Shown piece after piece: positions 10,243-18,392 of a stretch of DNA of 64,000 bases. The first letter of the stretch is position 1. The number at the start of each line of letters is the position of its first letter. A model generated the notes under the pieces. That model was not told the DNA's origin. It did no database searches and was given only the letters and a program-made list of their open reading frames with translations. A program made the translations under genes and the position numbers. The stretch covers positions 124,001-188,000 of the forward strand of contig JAQMWT010000407.1 in assembly GCA_029834535.1 (NCBI GenBank), written 5' to 3'. This stretch comes from Chrysophaeum taylorii. Lineage: Eukaryota; Sar; Pelagophyceae; Pelagomonadales; Pelagomonadaceae.

Positions 10243-12128
10243 CTAGGGAGGACGATAATGACCAAGACGAGCATGCCAAAGGTCGAAGGTAAGTTGAGTG
10301 CGTTGAGACACAGCGGGAAACGCACAAGGGTCATGGACACGGGGGCAAGAAGAAAATGCCACAAAATGTGAAACGTAGTCCACGTAGGGCGCAGCGGTCG
10401 TATTGCCGATCCAACAGACGATCAAAAGAAGACCACAGCGACGAAGCAGGGGAATAACGTGATGCGTTTGGCGGTGACGTAAAATACGTTGCGGATAAGC
10501 AGGGCCAACGGCCTGAATGGTGTGGCAATCGTAACCAACTTGCTCAAGGGCATGATCCGAAAGAATCCGTTTGTCACCAAGGCCAGGAGAGATGAGGGTA
10601 TGCGGGAACGCGACATGGATACCATGAGGGGCGGAAAGAGTGGGTGCAGGAGAAGGAAGTCCACGATTGTCAAGAGGGCCAATTGAAGGAAACGCTAAGT
10701 GGGCAGTGCCGGAACCAGAAACCAAGCCAGTGCCGAGTGCAGAAGTGATGGAGTGATGCTGAGTATTGTCAAGGTCAGTGAAACCAGTGGCAGAGTTAAA
10801 AAGGTTGACGTTGGCGCCGGTATCATAGACAACGAGACGAAGGTTGGTGCTCTGAAGGTAGTCGCGCTCACGAGCGGTGAGCAAAGCGGTAAGGGCATTG
10901 GTGGAGGAAAGGACTTGATGAATCGAGGGAGATATTGAGAGAAGATGGAAATTGAAAGACGGGTAGGTGGGTGCAGAAAGGGATGGGTCAGGAAGGGTGA
11001 CAGCGGTGGAAGGCGGGACAGAGGGTGTGGTGGAGGGTGGCAACGCAAGGAGCGACGGAGAGGATTGAGATGGAGGCAAGAGTGGAATGGGGGCGGAAAG
11101 GTAGTTGTGGTAGAAGGGTGGATGGGGCCTAGGTGGGTATTGGGGATTGGACCGAGGTGGGTATTGGGAATGTGACCGACGTGGGTATTGGCGTTGATGC
11201 CGAGGGCGGGCGGTGGCTTGTGAGAGCAAATAGCGCTGGCGCTTATGACAATCTTTCTGGTGATGGCCAGGAATACCACAAAAGTGACAAAGATCAGTAT
11301 GGCGTGGGCGCTTGCGATGGAAACCACGTGAAGATGAAGGTGGGTTGCGGAATGATGATCGAAAAGGGGGGCGTGGGCTAGAACGTTGTTGAGAGCGCAA
11401 AGCATTGAAGCGATGAAAGTACTTATCAGAAGGATGGTTGGGACGACCGTAAAAAGTTGGAACGTTCACGATGAGGGGGACTTTCACGGAACGTAGCATG
11501 GACATGCGCAGACTTGGTCTGAAGATAATCAAAAACTTTACTGTGGAGGCGATCAACGAAACCATCATATGTGCGCAATTTAGGATCAAGTGCAATGAGA
11601 TCCTTAGACAAGAGCGAGTCGGGGATTTTCTTTCGTCTGAAGCAATTGCAATGCACTTGAGTCAGGGAAATCTTGATGATGCCGAGCAACTTGAAACACC
11701 AGTGATGAACTTGTCAAGAAAAGACTCAAGTTCATCAATATTGTTGCACACCAAGGAATGCACAGTGAAGCAATTGCAGACTGAGCGACACGATCTCCAT
11801 GACCCATGTAAACATCAGTAATGCGCTTGTAAAGCCGCGTGAAGTTCATATCGCGGTTTTTACGGATATCCGCACGATCAGTATCATGCATTGGTAGCGC
11901 CATGAAGAGTGCACTGTACCAGCGTTGCTGCTTGAGACAAAATTCTTCTTCAGAGCAGCCAGAGGCGGAAATGCTAGTCCAAGTGTCAGTGGTCAAGATA
12001 ATGCGATCACCGGTGGAAATGATCATGTTTTCCAGGCGCCGGGTCCATTGGTGAAAAAGATGTCGCTCACCACTGAAGGCATCGAGTTTTTGCGAAAGCT
12101 TGCTATCCTTAATTTCGATCGAGGACAT
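10243..12128 (-). pseudogene. gag: copia-I gag, zinc knuckle and protease (frameshifted)
   Basis: The probable start is MSSIEIKDSKLSQKLDAF, 115 bp inside the 5' LTR. A Gag region of copia type (FHQWTRRLENMI, YKRITDVYMG) is followed by frame changes near 11.65 and 11.5 kb. A classical knuckle CHFCGIPGHHQKDC (C-x2-C-x4-H-x4-C) follows, then a Pro/Ser/Tyr-rich spacer, then a retropepsin site VVYDTGANVNLF. The GAG-pre-integrase motif LWHARLGH closes the frame. A host role is not expected. The spacer is very C-rich, which by itself keeps frames open on this strand. Confidence 0.82.
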
Positions 12129-12242
12129 GATAAACGATAACGAACCGAACACGTAGCAATGAACTGAAGCCGAGGAGGAGTCGCCGTTATCCGTGAAGTC
12201 AAGCTCAGGTCGTTCGACCGCGACGGACGACACCTGGTACCA

Positions 12243-12338
12243 TGTTACGAATGGAATGAGGCGTTAGAATAGCGATAAGAGAAAGACGCATGGGTACGAG
12301 ATACGTGGTGCAGGGGTAAGTGTCATAGCTTCCTCACA
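12243..12338 (-). repeat. copia-I 5' LTR (96 bp)
   Basis: It is followed by the target duplicate GGTAA, whose last base starts the ATG of the DUF3089 hydrolase gene. The LTR therefore now forms the immediate upstream region of that gene. Confidence 0.93.
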
Positions 12339-12342
12339 GGTA

Positions 12343-13245
12343 ATGATGATAAATTACGCGGCCGATGGCTCGTGGTGGCTGGCACATCCAAACCTCGCGC
12401 CGTGGACGACTACAATCTCGGTCGGGACCGAAGAAGATGAATCATCATCATCGGTTGCCGCGGACGTCTTTTTCGTCCACGGGACGATCCCCTCCCACTA
12501 CGACGGCAAGCAAGGAAACGCAGCTGACCTGCGCGATGCGATGACGCCGCGGATGCGCGAATATCTGCTCGCGCAGCCGGCGGCCTTCCCCGCGCGGGTG
12601 TTCGCGCCAATCTATCGCGCGGCCACCTTTAGCGGTCGAAAGCTTAACTGGGATTCGGCTTATCTCGACGTTTCTGCCGCGTTCCGGACATTTCTCGATG
12701 CGGCGAGACGCCCGATTTTCGTGGCCGGCCACTCCCAGGGCGCCGTCCACGCGCTGCGGTTGCTTCGAGACTTTGATCTTGGGGACCGCCTCGTGGGGGC
12801 CTACTGTCCCGGAACGGCGACCGCCGACCACCCGGGTCCCTTCGCTCCCGAGGTCGGCGGCGTCGCCCTCTGGAACTGCGTTTTAGACGACTGTCTTCTC
12901 GAAGACACCCTCGTTGGCAAATTCGCCACAGCACCGCCCCTCGTGCGTCTGGGGGGGCGCGAGCTCTGCGTCGGCCCCGTCTACGGCTGGCGTCCCGAGG
13001 ATGGTTCGCCGGTGCTTTACGACGACTGCTACGCCCGACGCTCGGTCCAAGGCGGCTTCCTAAGATTCTACGCAGCTACCGAACGACACCGCAACATTCT
13101 TCCCCATTTTGCCCCCCACCACGACCGGAAGGGCGACGCCCACGCCTTCGACTTCCACCTCGTCTGGGGTGATGTCCGCGTCCTCGCCAGATCCCAGCTC
13201 GAGGCGTGGGGGGAAATCAACAATAATAAAGAAATAAATAAATAA
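12343..13245 (+). CDS. DUF3089-family alpha/beta hydrolase
   Basis: The product has 300 residues. The N-terminus YAADGSWWLAHP and the strand ADVFFVHGTIP are typical of DUF3089 lipase/esterase-like proteins. RVFAPIYRAATFSG and AYLDVSAAFRTFL follow. The nucleophile elbow is GHSQGA (Ser131). A late His in DAHAFDFHLVWGD is the probable catalytic histidine. A hydrolytic role on an ester substrate is inferred from the family; the substrate is unknown. Without the copia insert, its ATG would overlap the stop codon of the upstream rhomboid-like gene (TAATG), leaving no room for a private promoter. Start choice rests on the good N-terminal family match. The tail ends in a (TAAA)n microsatellite. Confidence 0.82.
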   Translation: MMINYAADGSWWLAHPNLAPWTTTISVGTEEDESSSSVAADVFFVHGTIPSHYDGKQGNAADLRDAMTPRMREYLLAQPAAFPARVFAPIYRAATFSGRKLNWDSAYLDVSAAFRTFLDAARRPIFVAGHSQGAVHALRLLRDFDLGDRLVGAYCPGTATADHPGPFAPEVGGVALWNCVLDDCLLEDTLVGKFATAPPLVRLGGRELCVGPVYGWRPEDGSPVLYDDCYARRSVQGGFLRFYAATERHRNILPHFAPHHDRKGDAHAFDFHLVWGDVRVLARSQLEAWGEINNNKEINK

Positions 13246-13308
13246 ATAAATAAATAAAGAAAGAAAGAAATAACCCTCGCGACGGGTATTTATTAATAAT
13301 AATAATCT
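13229..13308. repeat. A/T-rich microsatellite cluster
   Basis: Runs of AAAT, GAAA and AAT units cover the end of the DUF3089 reading frame and the gap before the next gene. The last residues of the hydrolase (NNNKEINK) are encoded by it. Confidence 0.85.
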
Positions 13309-13321
13309 TCTAAAAGAAAAA

Positions 13322-14860
13322 ATGCGTCGTCGTCGTAGTCGTCGTATCGGCGCCATCGGCGCCGGTGCGGCGGCCGCGGCGATCGCGACGTACTGCGTCG
13401 TGTGTCTTGGCGAGCGCGGGATCGAACACTCCCCCGCACAACTCGGGGTGGCTTTTTTGGGGATCGTTGTGGTGGCGGCGTGGGCGGCGATGGAAACGTT
13501 GGAAGACGCAGAAAATGTCGCAACGTTCAGGAGCGGCGCCGAGTTTTTCGCAATTCTGTTTCTCGTGTACGCCTGCGACCGGACCGATCTCTTCGAAAAG
13601 GCACCAAAAATCCAGGACAGGACGGCGTTCTGGTCGGCGTGGGCGTTGGCGTGCGCGGTTGGTCTCGCGACGGTCGCGCCAACGAAACCGCGAATTCTCG
13701 CCCGCGACCAGACCGAAGAGTGGAAGGGGTGGATGCAATTGATGTTTTTGCTGTACCACTACTTTGTGGAAGTCGAACTTTATAACGCGATTCGCGTCTA
13801 CATCGCCGCGTACGTCTGGATGACGGGATACGGAAATTTTCTCTATTATCAAAAAACCGGAAACTTCGGCGTCGTTCGCGTCGCCCAGACTCTGTTTCGG
13901 CTCAATTTTCTCGCCTTTTTTGCGTGCGCCCTCCTTCGAAACGAGTACATGCTCTATTACATCTGCCCGATGCACACGCTCTTTACTTTGCTAGTTTGGG
14001 CTTCGCTTCGAATTCGCACATCGGTCAACGCGACAAATAAAGTCGTTCTCAAGATCATCCTCACCCTCGGCGCGACCTCTTTGGTCTACGACACCCCATT
14101 GTTCGGATGGGTCTTTGGATGGTGCCCCATCCTCCAATTTCACGATCCTCTCCACCCGCGGTTCGAGCCGACGCACGAGTGGAGGTTCCGGTCGGGCTTG
14201 GACCGTTACGTCTGGGTGTGGGGGATGGCCTGCGCGGCGGGGCTCCCCTTGATGGAACGCGTCTTCGATGCTTCCTTTGGCGGCAAGCTTGCGGTTGCCG
14301 CGGTTGCGGGGATAGCCTTTGGAGTCTGGGTCGCGTACGTCTTTCGAAACGACAAATATGCGTACAACGCGCTCCACCCGTACACGTCTTTTGTGCCTCT
14401 GACATGTTTCGTGGTTTTCCGGAACCTCTTCCCAAAGCTGCGGGGGTCTTACCTTCGCTTCTTCGCGGCTCTGGGAAAAATTACTCTCGAAACTTATATT
14501 CTCCAGTTCCACGTCTGGATGAAGACCACCGGCTTGAACGGCTCGCCCAAGTTCTTGCTCCAGCTTCTCCCGAGATCCGCCGCCGGCGAAAGCGGCGCCC
14601 AAGACGCGCTCGACCTCGCTTACTTTGCGAACTTTCTCGCCGTGACGGCCATCTACCTCTACATATCCCACCGCGTCTTCCACATAACCGCGGACCTCAA
14701 GGATGCCCTCATCCCGACCGAACCGAACAAACTCTACAAGGCGATTGCTCTCGCTTTCTTCGCTGCTCTCTTCTTCTACGCCGCGGGATACCTCGCCAAA
14801 AAATTCCTCCTCTCGGGGGGACTCCTCGGGCCGCCGCCGGCGGGACAATCCTCCTCCTGA
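13322..14860 (+). CDS. Cas1p/CASD1-type multi-TM O-acyltransferase domain protein
   Basis: This is an intact 512-residue, very hydrophobic protein. The diagnostic segment EEWKGWMQLMFLLYHYF (residues 132-148) is the hallmark of the Cas1p 10-TM acyltransferase family (fungal Cas1p, animal CASD1, plant RWA). Further family stretches are FRLNFL, LETYILQFHVWMKTT and YLYISHRVFH. Members move acetyl groups to cell-surface or Golgi polysaccharides, sialic acid or glucuronoxylomannan. CASD1 and Cas1p also carry an N-terminal luminal SGNH-esterase-like domain with a GDS motif. Here it is absent and the protein starts with a short basic, Gly/Ala-rich lead, so it resembles the transmembrane-only RWA form. 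A degenerate inverted paralogue lies at 1053-2511. Confidence 0.85.
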   Translation: MRRRRSRRIGAIGAGAAAAAIATYCVVCLGERGIEHSPAQLGVAFLGIVVVAAWAAMETLEDAENVATFRSGAEFFAILFLVYACDRTDLFEKAPKIQDRTAFWSAWALACAVGLATVAPTKPRILARDQTEEWKGWMQLMFLLYHYFVEVELYNAIRVYIAAYVWMTGYGNFLYYQKTGNFGVVRVAQTLFRLNFLAFFACALLRNEYMLYYICPMHTLFTLLVWASLRIRTSVNATNKVVLKIILTLGATSLVYDTPLFGWVFGWCPILQFHDPLHPRFEPTHEWRFRSGLDRYVWVWGMACAAGLPLMERVFDASFGGKLAVAAVAGIAFGVWVAYVFRNDKYAYNALHPYTSFVPLTCFVVFRNLFPKLRGSYLRFFAALGKITLETYILQFHVWMKTTGLNGSPKFLLQLLPRSAAGESGAQDALDLAYFANFLAVTAIYLYISHRVFHITADLKDALIPTEPNKLYKAIALAFFAALFFYAAGYLAKKFLLSGGLLGPPPAGQSSS

Positions 14861-14971
14861 TATAGTACTCTTTTTTCCTCTTCCTCTTCTTCTTCTTCTT
14901 CTTCTTCTTGAAAAAAAAGCATCATCATCATGGTCTCTTTTCTTGTTGTTTCGTTGTGGAGTCCCCGTCCT
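14861..14971. repeat. Polypyrimidine (CTT)n tract between convergent genes
   Basis: A pyrimidine-only stretch of about 40 nt (CTCTTCCTCTTCTTC...) is followed by an A run. It separates the convergent 3' ends of the acyltransferase and the acidic-tail protein. It could mark polyadenylation for either gene, but no canonical signal is seen. Confidence 0.6.
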
Positions 14972-15604
14972 TCAAAAAAAATCCCAGTCCTCCTCCTCCT
15001 CCTCGTCGTCGTCGTCGTCGTCGAGGGCCTCGACGTCAAACTCCTCCTCATCATCATCTTCTTCTTCTTCTTCCTCCTCCTCTGTTGTTGTTGTTGTTGT
15101 TGCTCCGTCTTCCTCCTCGTCAAAATCGTCGTCGTCGTCCGAGGGAGGCCGTCGCCGGTCCTTGGCGCGCGCAAGGGCGGCTTGGCGGAGGCTCGAGGGC
15201 CGCGAAAAGGCAAAGGGCCCAAGCCCTTCATCTCGCATAAAGGCCTCGGACAACCGCTCGTGCTTGTCGAACGGATTCCTCAAGATCTCGTCTACCTCGT
15301 TTGGCGAGAGCCCAAAGTAGCTGTGCCGCCGCTGGAAGGCCTCGGTCCGCGGGTCGGACGCCTCCCTCAACAGCTTGGCCTGCCGCGCGCGCTCCTGCGC
15401 GGCCCGCAGCCACTTGGGCGCCACGACCTCGCACACCACCGCACCCCCGACGCGCGCGGCACCCCCCAACGCCGGAGCGTAGGTGTCGCACACCTCCAGC
15501 GCGCAAGCCCCCGCCTGCAACACCAGCCGTCCCCCCGACGACCGCGCGAGCTCGCGGCACACGATGTCGCTCGCAGCGACCAGAGGAACCACTGCTGCAA
15601 GCAT
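14972..15604 (-). CDS. Uncharacterised protein with long acidic C-terminal tail
   Basis: This is a 210-residue open frame from ATG to stop. The first 135 residues look like an ordinary folded protein with charged helices (LRAAQERARQAKLLREASDPRTEAF) and a conserved-looking stretch FGLSPNEVDEILRNPFDKHERL. The last 60 residues are almost pure Asp/Glu with a Thr run and end EDWDFF. The acidic tail comes from GAG/GAT-type repeats, and such tails are common in nuclear histone- or nucleic-acid-associated proteins. I do not recognise the family. The opposite strand has a longer open frame over the same DNA, but that frame is low-complexity (Leu/Val/Phe runs) and less protein-like. Confidence 0.55.
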   Translation of the reverse strand: MLAAVVPLVAASDIVCRELARSSGGRLVLQAGACALEVCDTYAPALGGAARVGGAVVCEVVAPKWLRAAQERARQAKLLREASDPRTEAFQRRHSYFGLSPNEVDEILRNPFDKHERLSEAFMRDEGLGPFAFSRPSSLRQAALARAKDRRRPPSDDDDDFDEEEDGATTTTTTEEEEEEEEDDDEEEFDVEALDDDDDDEEEEEDWDFF

Positions 15605-15652
15605 TTTTTCGACACGAAACTAATAACCCTTCCTTTGTTCTTCTTCTTATTA

Positions 15653-16348
15653 TTATACAGCGACGTCGGGGAGCCACGAGAGGTGGGCGTAGTCGTAGTC
15701 CGACTTGTCGCGGACACCGAGGTTTTCGTGGCGCGCGACGCCGGGGAGTTGCTTGAGCGAGGTGTCCTTCTTGGCCGCCTCGATCGCCTTGGTCCATTCG
15801 GTACCTTGGAAGTCGTAGATGAGCTTGCGGTAAGTAATCTTGAAGACCCCCCGGTCGTTCACCCAGGTGTCGCAGTAGCGGCCATAGACCGCCGCGTTGA
15901 CGACGGCGCCATCGATGACTTTGAAGTGGTTCGCAACGAAGTAAATCGAGCTCTTGGCGGACTTCATGTCGCTGGCGAACACGACGTGGAAGTTCGACAC
16001 CGCGTGCATCGACCTGCTCGCTCGCTCGCTTCCAACAACAACCAGAACAACAACAAAAAGAACGCACGCGACGAGAGACTTTTTGAGGAAGTCCGTCGCC
16101 CCAATGCAAAATTGGGCGACGGGAACGGGTTTCTCGAGGTTTGGAATGTCCATCATTCCCCCCTCGACGAAGGCGGCCTTGATGAGATCGGGGTCGAGCC
16201 GGTCGAGCCCGCGCGTGTACAACGCAGCGAACTCCTTCATCTGTTCCCGGGCCTTGAGCTCGAACACCTCCTTGCTCTGCTTCCACACTTTGTACGCGAG
16301 GTACGCACCCCCGAGAAGGACAGCGGCGAATGCTCGATGCTCCGTCAT
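15653..16348 (-). CDS. SnoaL/NTF2-like protein with N-terminal membrane anchor (one 54-nt intron)
   Basis: The start is the ATG of MTEHRAFAAVLLGGAYLAYKVW, whose first 20 residues form a hydrophobic anchor. The body fits the SnoaL-like fold: MDIPNLEKPVPVAQFCIGATDFLKKS, then MHAVSNFHV, then VVNAAVYGRYCDTWVNDRGVF and ITYRKLIYDF. Between the second and third blocks the genomic frame inserts an unlikely Val/Leu run. Removing 16014-16067 (minus strand GTGCGTTC...GAGCAG, 54 nt, GT-AG) keeps frame and restores the domain, giving 213 residues. Family members include polyketide cyclases, dehydratases and binding proteins; the substrate is unknown. The intron is inferred and has not been shown by a transcript. 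Confidence 0.68.
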   Translation of the reverse strand: MTEHRAFAAVLLGGAYLAYKVWKQSKEVFELKAREQMKEFAALYTRGLDRLDPDLIKAAFVEGGMMDIPNLEKPVPVAQFCIGATDFLKKSLVACVLFVVVLVVVGSERASRSMHAVSNFHVVFASDMKSAKSSIYFVANHFKVIDGAVVNAAVYGRYCDTWVNDRGVFKITYRKLIYDFQGTEWTKAIEAAKKDTSLKQLPGVARHENLGVRDKSDYDYAHLSWLPDVAV

Positions 16349-16400
16349 TTCCTTTCCGATTATTATTATTCGAAGAGGAGGGTAAAAGAAAGATACGACG
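16349..16400. promoter_or_regulatory. 52-bp divergent start-to-start region
   Basis: Only 52 bp separate the ATG codons of the SnoaL-like gene (minus) and the coiled-coil gene (plus). Any shared promoter must be bidirectional or extend into the coding sequences. The gap is A/T-richer than its flanks, with an ATTATTATT run, and has no clear TATA box. Confidence 0.45.
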
Positions 16401-17348
16401 ATGGAGTGCAGGAGCAAGGCTATTATTGTGGCGTCGCGGTCGGCGCCGGTGCTGAAAGGGAGACCCCCCCAAGTAGAAGAAGAGATGCTCGAGGAGATCA
16501 AGGAGAGGCGGCGGAACGAGAGGATTGTCGAGCGGCTGATGGTCGAGCAGTTTGAAGCTGCTTTGCGCGAGCGTTGGGAAGGGGGTCCGAAGCCCGCGAC
16601 GCCGCCGGTGTTGGTCGTACCGGCGCACGACCGGCTCTACGACGCGTCGACGGAGAAGACCGAACTGTACGAGGCGCAGATCCGCGAAAGGAAAAGCCTC
16701 GTGCTGTCGCGGAGGGCCGCGAGCGCCGTCGCGGCCGCGCGCCGCAAGGACGCCGAGCTCTTGTGTCGCACGGTCGGGTGCAACGTCGGTCTCGTGCGGC
16801 GACATCTCGAGGATGAGGTGGTAAGGCGGCAGAGGGCTCGCGACGCGGAAGCGGCCGCGGCGCGGGGGGTTCGATCGAGGGAATCCGAAGCGACTTCCCG
16901 GTCGCTGCGCGAGACGGCCAGAATCGACGTTGTCGAAGCACGGCGACTCCAGCGCGCCGCGGGCAAGGAGACGCTGAGGCGGCAAGTCGAGGCCGCGAGG
17001 AGGAGGCGGCCTCCAGAGGTGAAGAAGAGGTTGGTTCTGACGGCTTTCTCGAGTCTCGTTCCGCTCGACGACGACGTATGCCGGCGGAGAAAAAGAGCCG
17101 CCCTCCTCTCGGAGTGGCGAAAGGTTCTCGAGGACGACCGGCGCCGCGTCTCGAAAATTCGCACCGCTCGCCTCGCCGAGTACGCGAAAACGCACCCTCC
17201 GACAACATCATTTCCCGACGACGTCACGACCGGACCAATCTTCGATGGCACCGACCATTTTCTAGAACCCAAAGTCAAATCACCACCAAACAATAAGCTC
17301 CCCGCCGCCGCCATGGTGTCCGCGGCAAGGATTTTTAATCATAAGTAA
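16401..17348 (+). CDS. Charged coiled-coil protein, uncharacterised
   Basis: The product has 315 residues, rich in Arg, Glu, Ala and Lys in helix-forming order (VEEEMLEEIKERRRNERIVERLMVEQFEAALRERW, later RRLQRAAGKETLRRQVEAARRRR). It is a long coiled coil with few hydrophobic cores beyond heptads. A Cys-containing stretch CRTVGCNVGLVRRH has no recognisable zinc-finger spacing. Composition and length resemble flagellar or cytoskeletal coiled-coil proteins of protists, but I do not recognise a family. The 3' end is 22 bp from the convergent amine oxidase stop, so both genes share a very compact 3' region. Confidence 0.6.
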   Translation: MECRSKAIIVASRSAPVLKGRPPQVEEEMLEEIKERRRNERIVERLMVEQFEAALRERWEGGPKPATPPVLVVPAHDRLYDASTEKTELYEAQIRERKSLVLSRRAASAVAAARRKDAELLCRTVGCNVGLVRRHLEDEVVRRQRARDAEAAAARGVRSRESEATSRSLRETARIDVVEARRLQRAAGKETLRRQVEAARRRRPPEVKKRLVLTAFSSLVPLDDDVCRRRKRAALLSEWRKVLEDDRRRVSKIRTARLAEYAKTHPPTTSFPDDVTTGPIFDGTDHFLEPKVKSPPNNKLPAAAMVSAARIFNHK

Positions 17349-17370
17349 ATACATCTTCTTCTTCTTCTTC

Positions 17371-18360
17371 TTAAGTGAGGAGCAGAGCCTGGACCTCTTT
17401 GGAAACGCGGTAGGCCGACTGCACCGCGCCTTCGATGTGGCCGTGCTCCGGATACGTTTCGGTCCCCGCGAAGAAGACGACGTCGTGGTGTGGCGTCGAG
17501 AGCTCGGGTCGGCCGAATTGGCGGGTATTCGCGGCGCCCGACGGCGGCCGCCTGAAGGTCCAGGGTTCGGTTCCCCAGGAGGTCCGCACGGTCGAAGTCG
17601 GCTCGGGAACATCCCCGAAGATGCGGCGCAGCTGCACCATGACGGCCTCGTCGTCCTCGGGAGGACCAAACATGAACCCGGCGAGGACCGATTCGCCTTC
17701 GTCGTCCGAGTTGTCCCAAACTTGCGTCAGCGGACCCTGGTTCGAGTAGGCGTTTCCCGAAAACCCCTTCTCTTTCCAGAACGGTTTGGGAAACTTGAGC
17801 CCAATTTTTGTCGCCTCGCCCATCCACGTCATCGTCGACTCCATCGCGGCTTTTTTCTTTCTAGACAGCTCTGGCTCGTACTCGATCGCCGCCGCGACCC
17901 TCGGCGGCGCCGTCACCACAGCGCACCGACCCCGCACCGTCTCCTTTTGCGTCTCGCACGCCACGCCCTTCTCGACGCGGATCGCCGATACGGGGGCATC
18001 GAGGGTGACGCGCAGGCCTACCGCCAGCTTCTCCGCCAGCTGCTGCGCGCCGCCTTCGAACCTCACGGCGCCGGGCCCCGCGGCGCCCGTGTCGGGCTCG
18101 GTCCCGTACGAGTCGACCACCGCGAGCCCCTCGGCGGCCTGCGGTACGCGCCGCACGCCCAACTCGTCGCCGAGGCGAGCGAGGCCGCGGTCGCTCGGCC
18201 AGCTCCACGCCCCGCCCATATCAATTCCCTCGAGCGTCCGGAGCCGCCCCCCGACAGCTCCCCGCGCCTCCAGCACGCGCACCTTCATCCCAGCCTGCGT
18301 CAGCTCCCGCGCGACCACCAACCCCGCAATCCCAGCGCCAACCACGATCACGTCTTCCAT
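17371..18360 (-). CDS. Flavin-dependent amine oxidase family protein
   Basis: The product has 329 residues. The FAD dinucleotide-binding motif VVGAGIAGL lies at residues 6-14, followed by the acidic strand end RVLEARGAVGGR and the substrate-domain lead DMGGAWSW. VVTAPPRVAAAI and the C-terminal FAD-contact motif FFAGTET...GHIEGAVQSAYRV are present. These define the monoamine/polyamine oxidase superfamily. The substrate is not predictable. It is shorter than the usual 450-500 residues because the substrate-binding insert is reduced, but no frame break is seen. A hAT-like transposon starts 32 bp upstream of the ATG, followed 20 bp beyond its far end by a gypsy element. The original promoter is therefore some 13 kb away or lost. 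Confidence 0.82.
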   Translation of the reverse strand: MEDVIVVGAGIAGLVVARELTQAGMKVRVLEARGAVGGRLRTLEGIDMGGAWSWPSDRGLARLGDELGVRRVPQAAEGLAVVDSYGTEPDTGAAGPGAVRFEGGAQQLAEKLAVGLRVTLDAPVSAIRVEKGVACETQKETVRGRCAVVTAPPRVAAAIEYEPELSRKKKAAMESTMTWMGEATKIGLKFPKPFWKEKGFSGNAYSNQGPLTQVWDNSDDEGESVLAGFMFGPPEDDEAVMVQLRRIFGDVPEPTSTVRTSWGTEPWTFRRPPSGAANTRQFGRPELSTPHHDVVFFAGTETYPEHGHIEGAVQSAYRVSKEVQALLLT

Positions 18361-18392
18361 CCAACGTCTTCTCTCTCGAGGGAGTTTCTTTT

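Larger units (their letters stand above)
7110..12338 (-). mobile_element. Ty1/copia LTR retrotransposon (copia-I)
   Basis: Two 96-bp direct repeats that begin TGTTACGAATG and end CCTCACA bound the element, flanked on both sides by GGTAA (7105-7109 and 12339-12343). Coding order on the minus strand is gag, CCHC knuckle, aspartic protease, integrase, reverse transcriptase, RNase H, which is the Ty1/copia order. The LTRs differ at four sites (about 96% identity) and the coding frames carry several shifts, so the copy is not autonomous. The internal sequence next to the 5' LTR starts TGGTACCAGG, a plausible primer-binding site because TGG complements tRNA CCA. No purine tract is obvious next to the 3' LTR. 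Insertion fell exactly on the stop/start junction of two host genes. Confidence 0.93.

Noticed and set aside
16014-16067. 59-nt alternative intron in the SnoaL-like gene using an earlier GT
   Set aside because: It would shift the frame and destroy the conserved downstream block. The 54-nt choice keeps it.
14930-16555. 541-codon plus-strand open frame
   Set aside because: It is antisense to two better-supported minus-strand genes. Its first part is Leu/Val/Phe runs from microsatellites and the rest reads as the complement of the SnoaL-like gene.
15228-17195. 655-codon minus-strand open frame
   Set aside because: It crosses three genes on both strands, is Arg/Pro/His-rich as antisense of GC-rich genes often is, and shows no domain.
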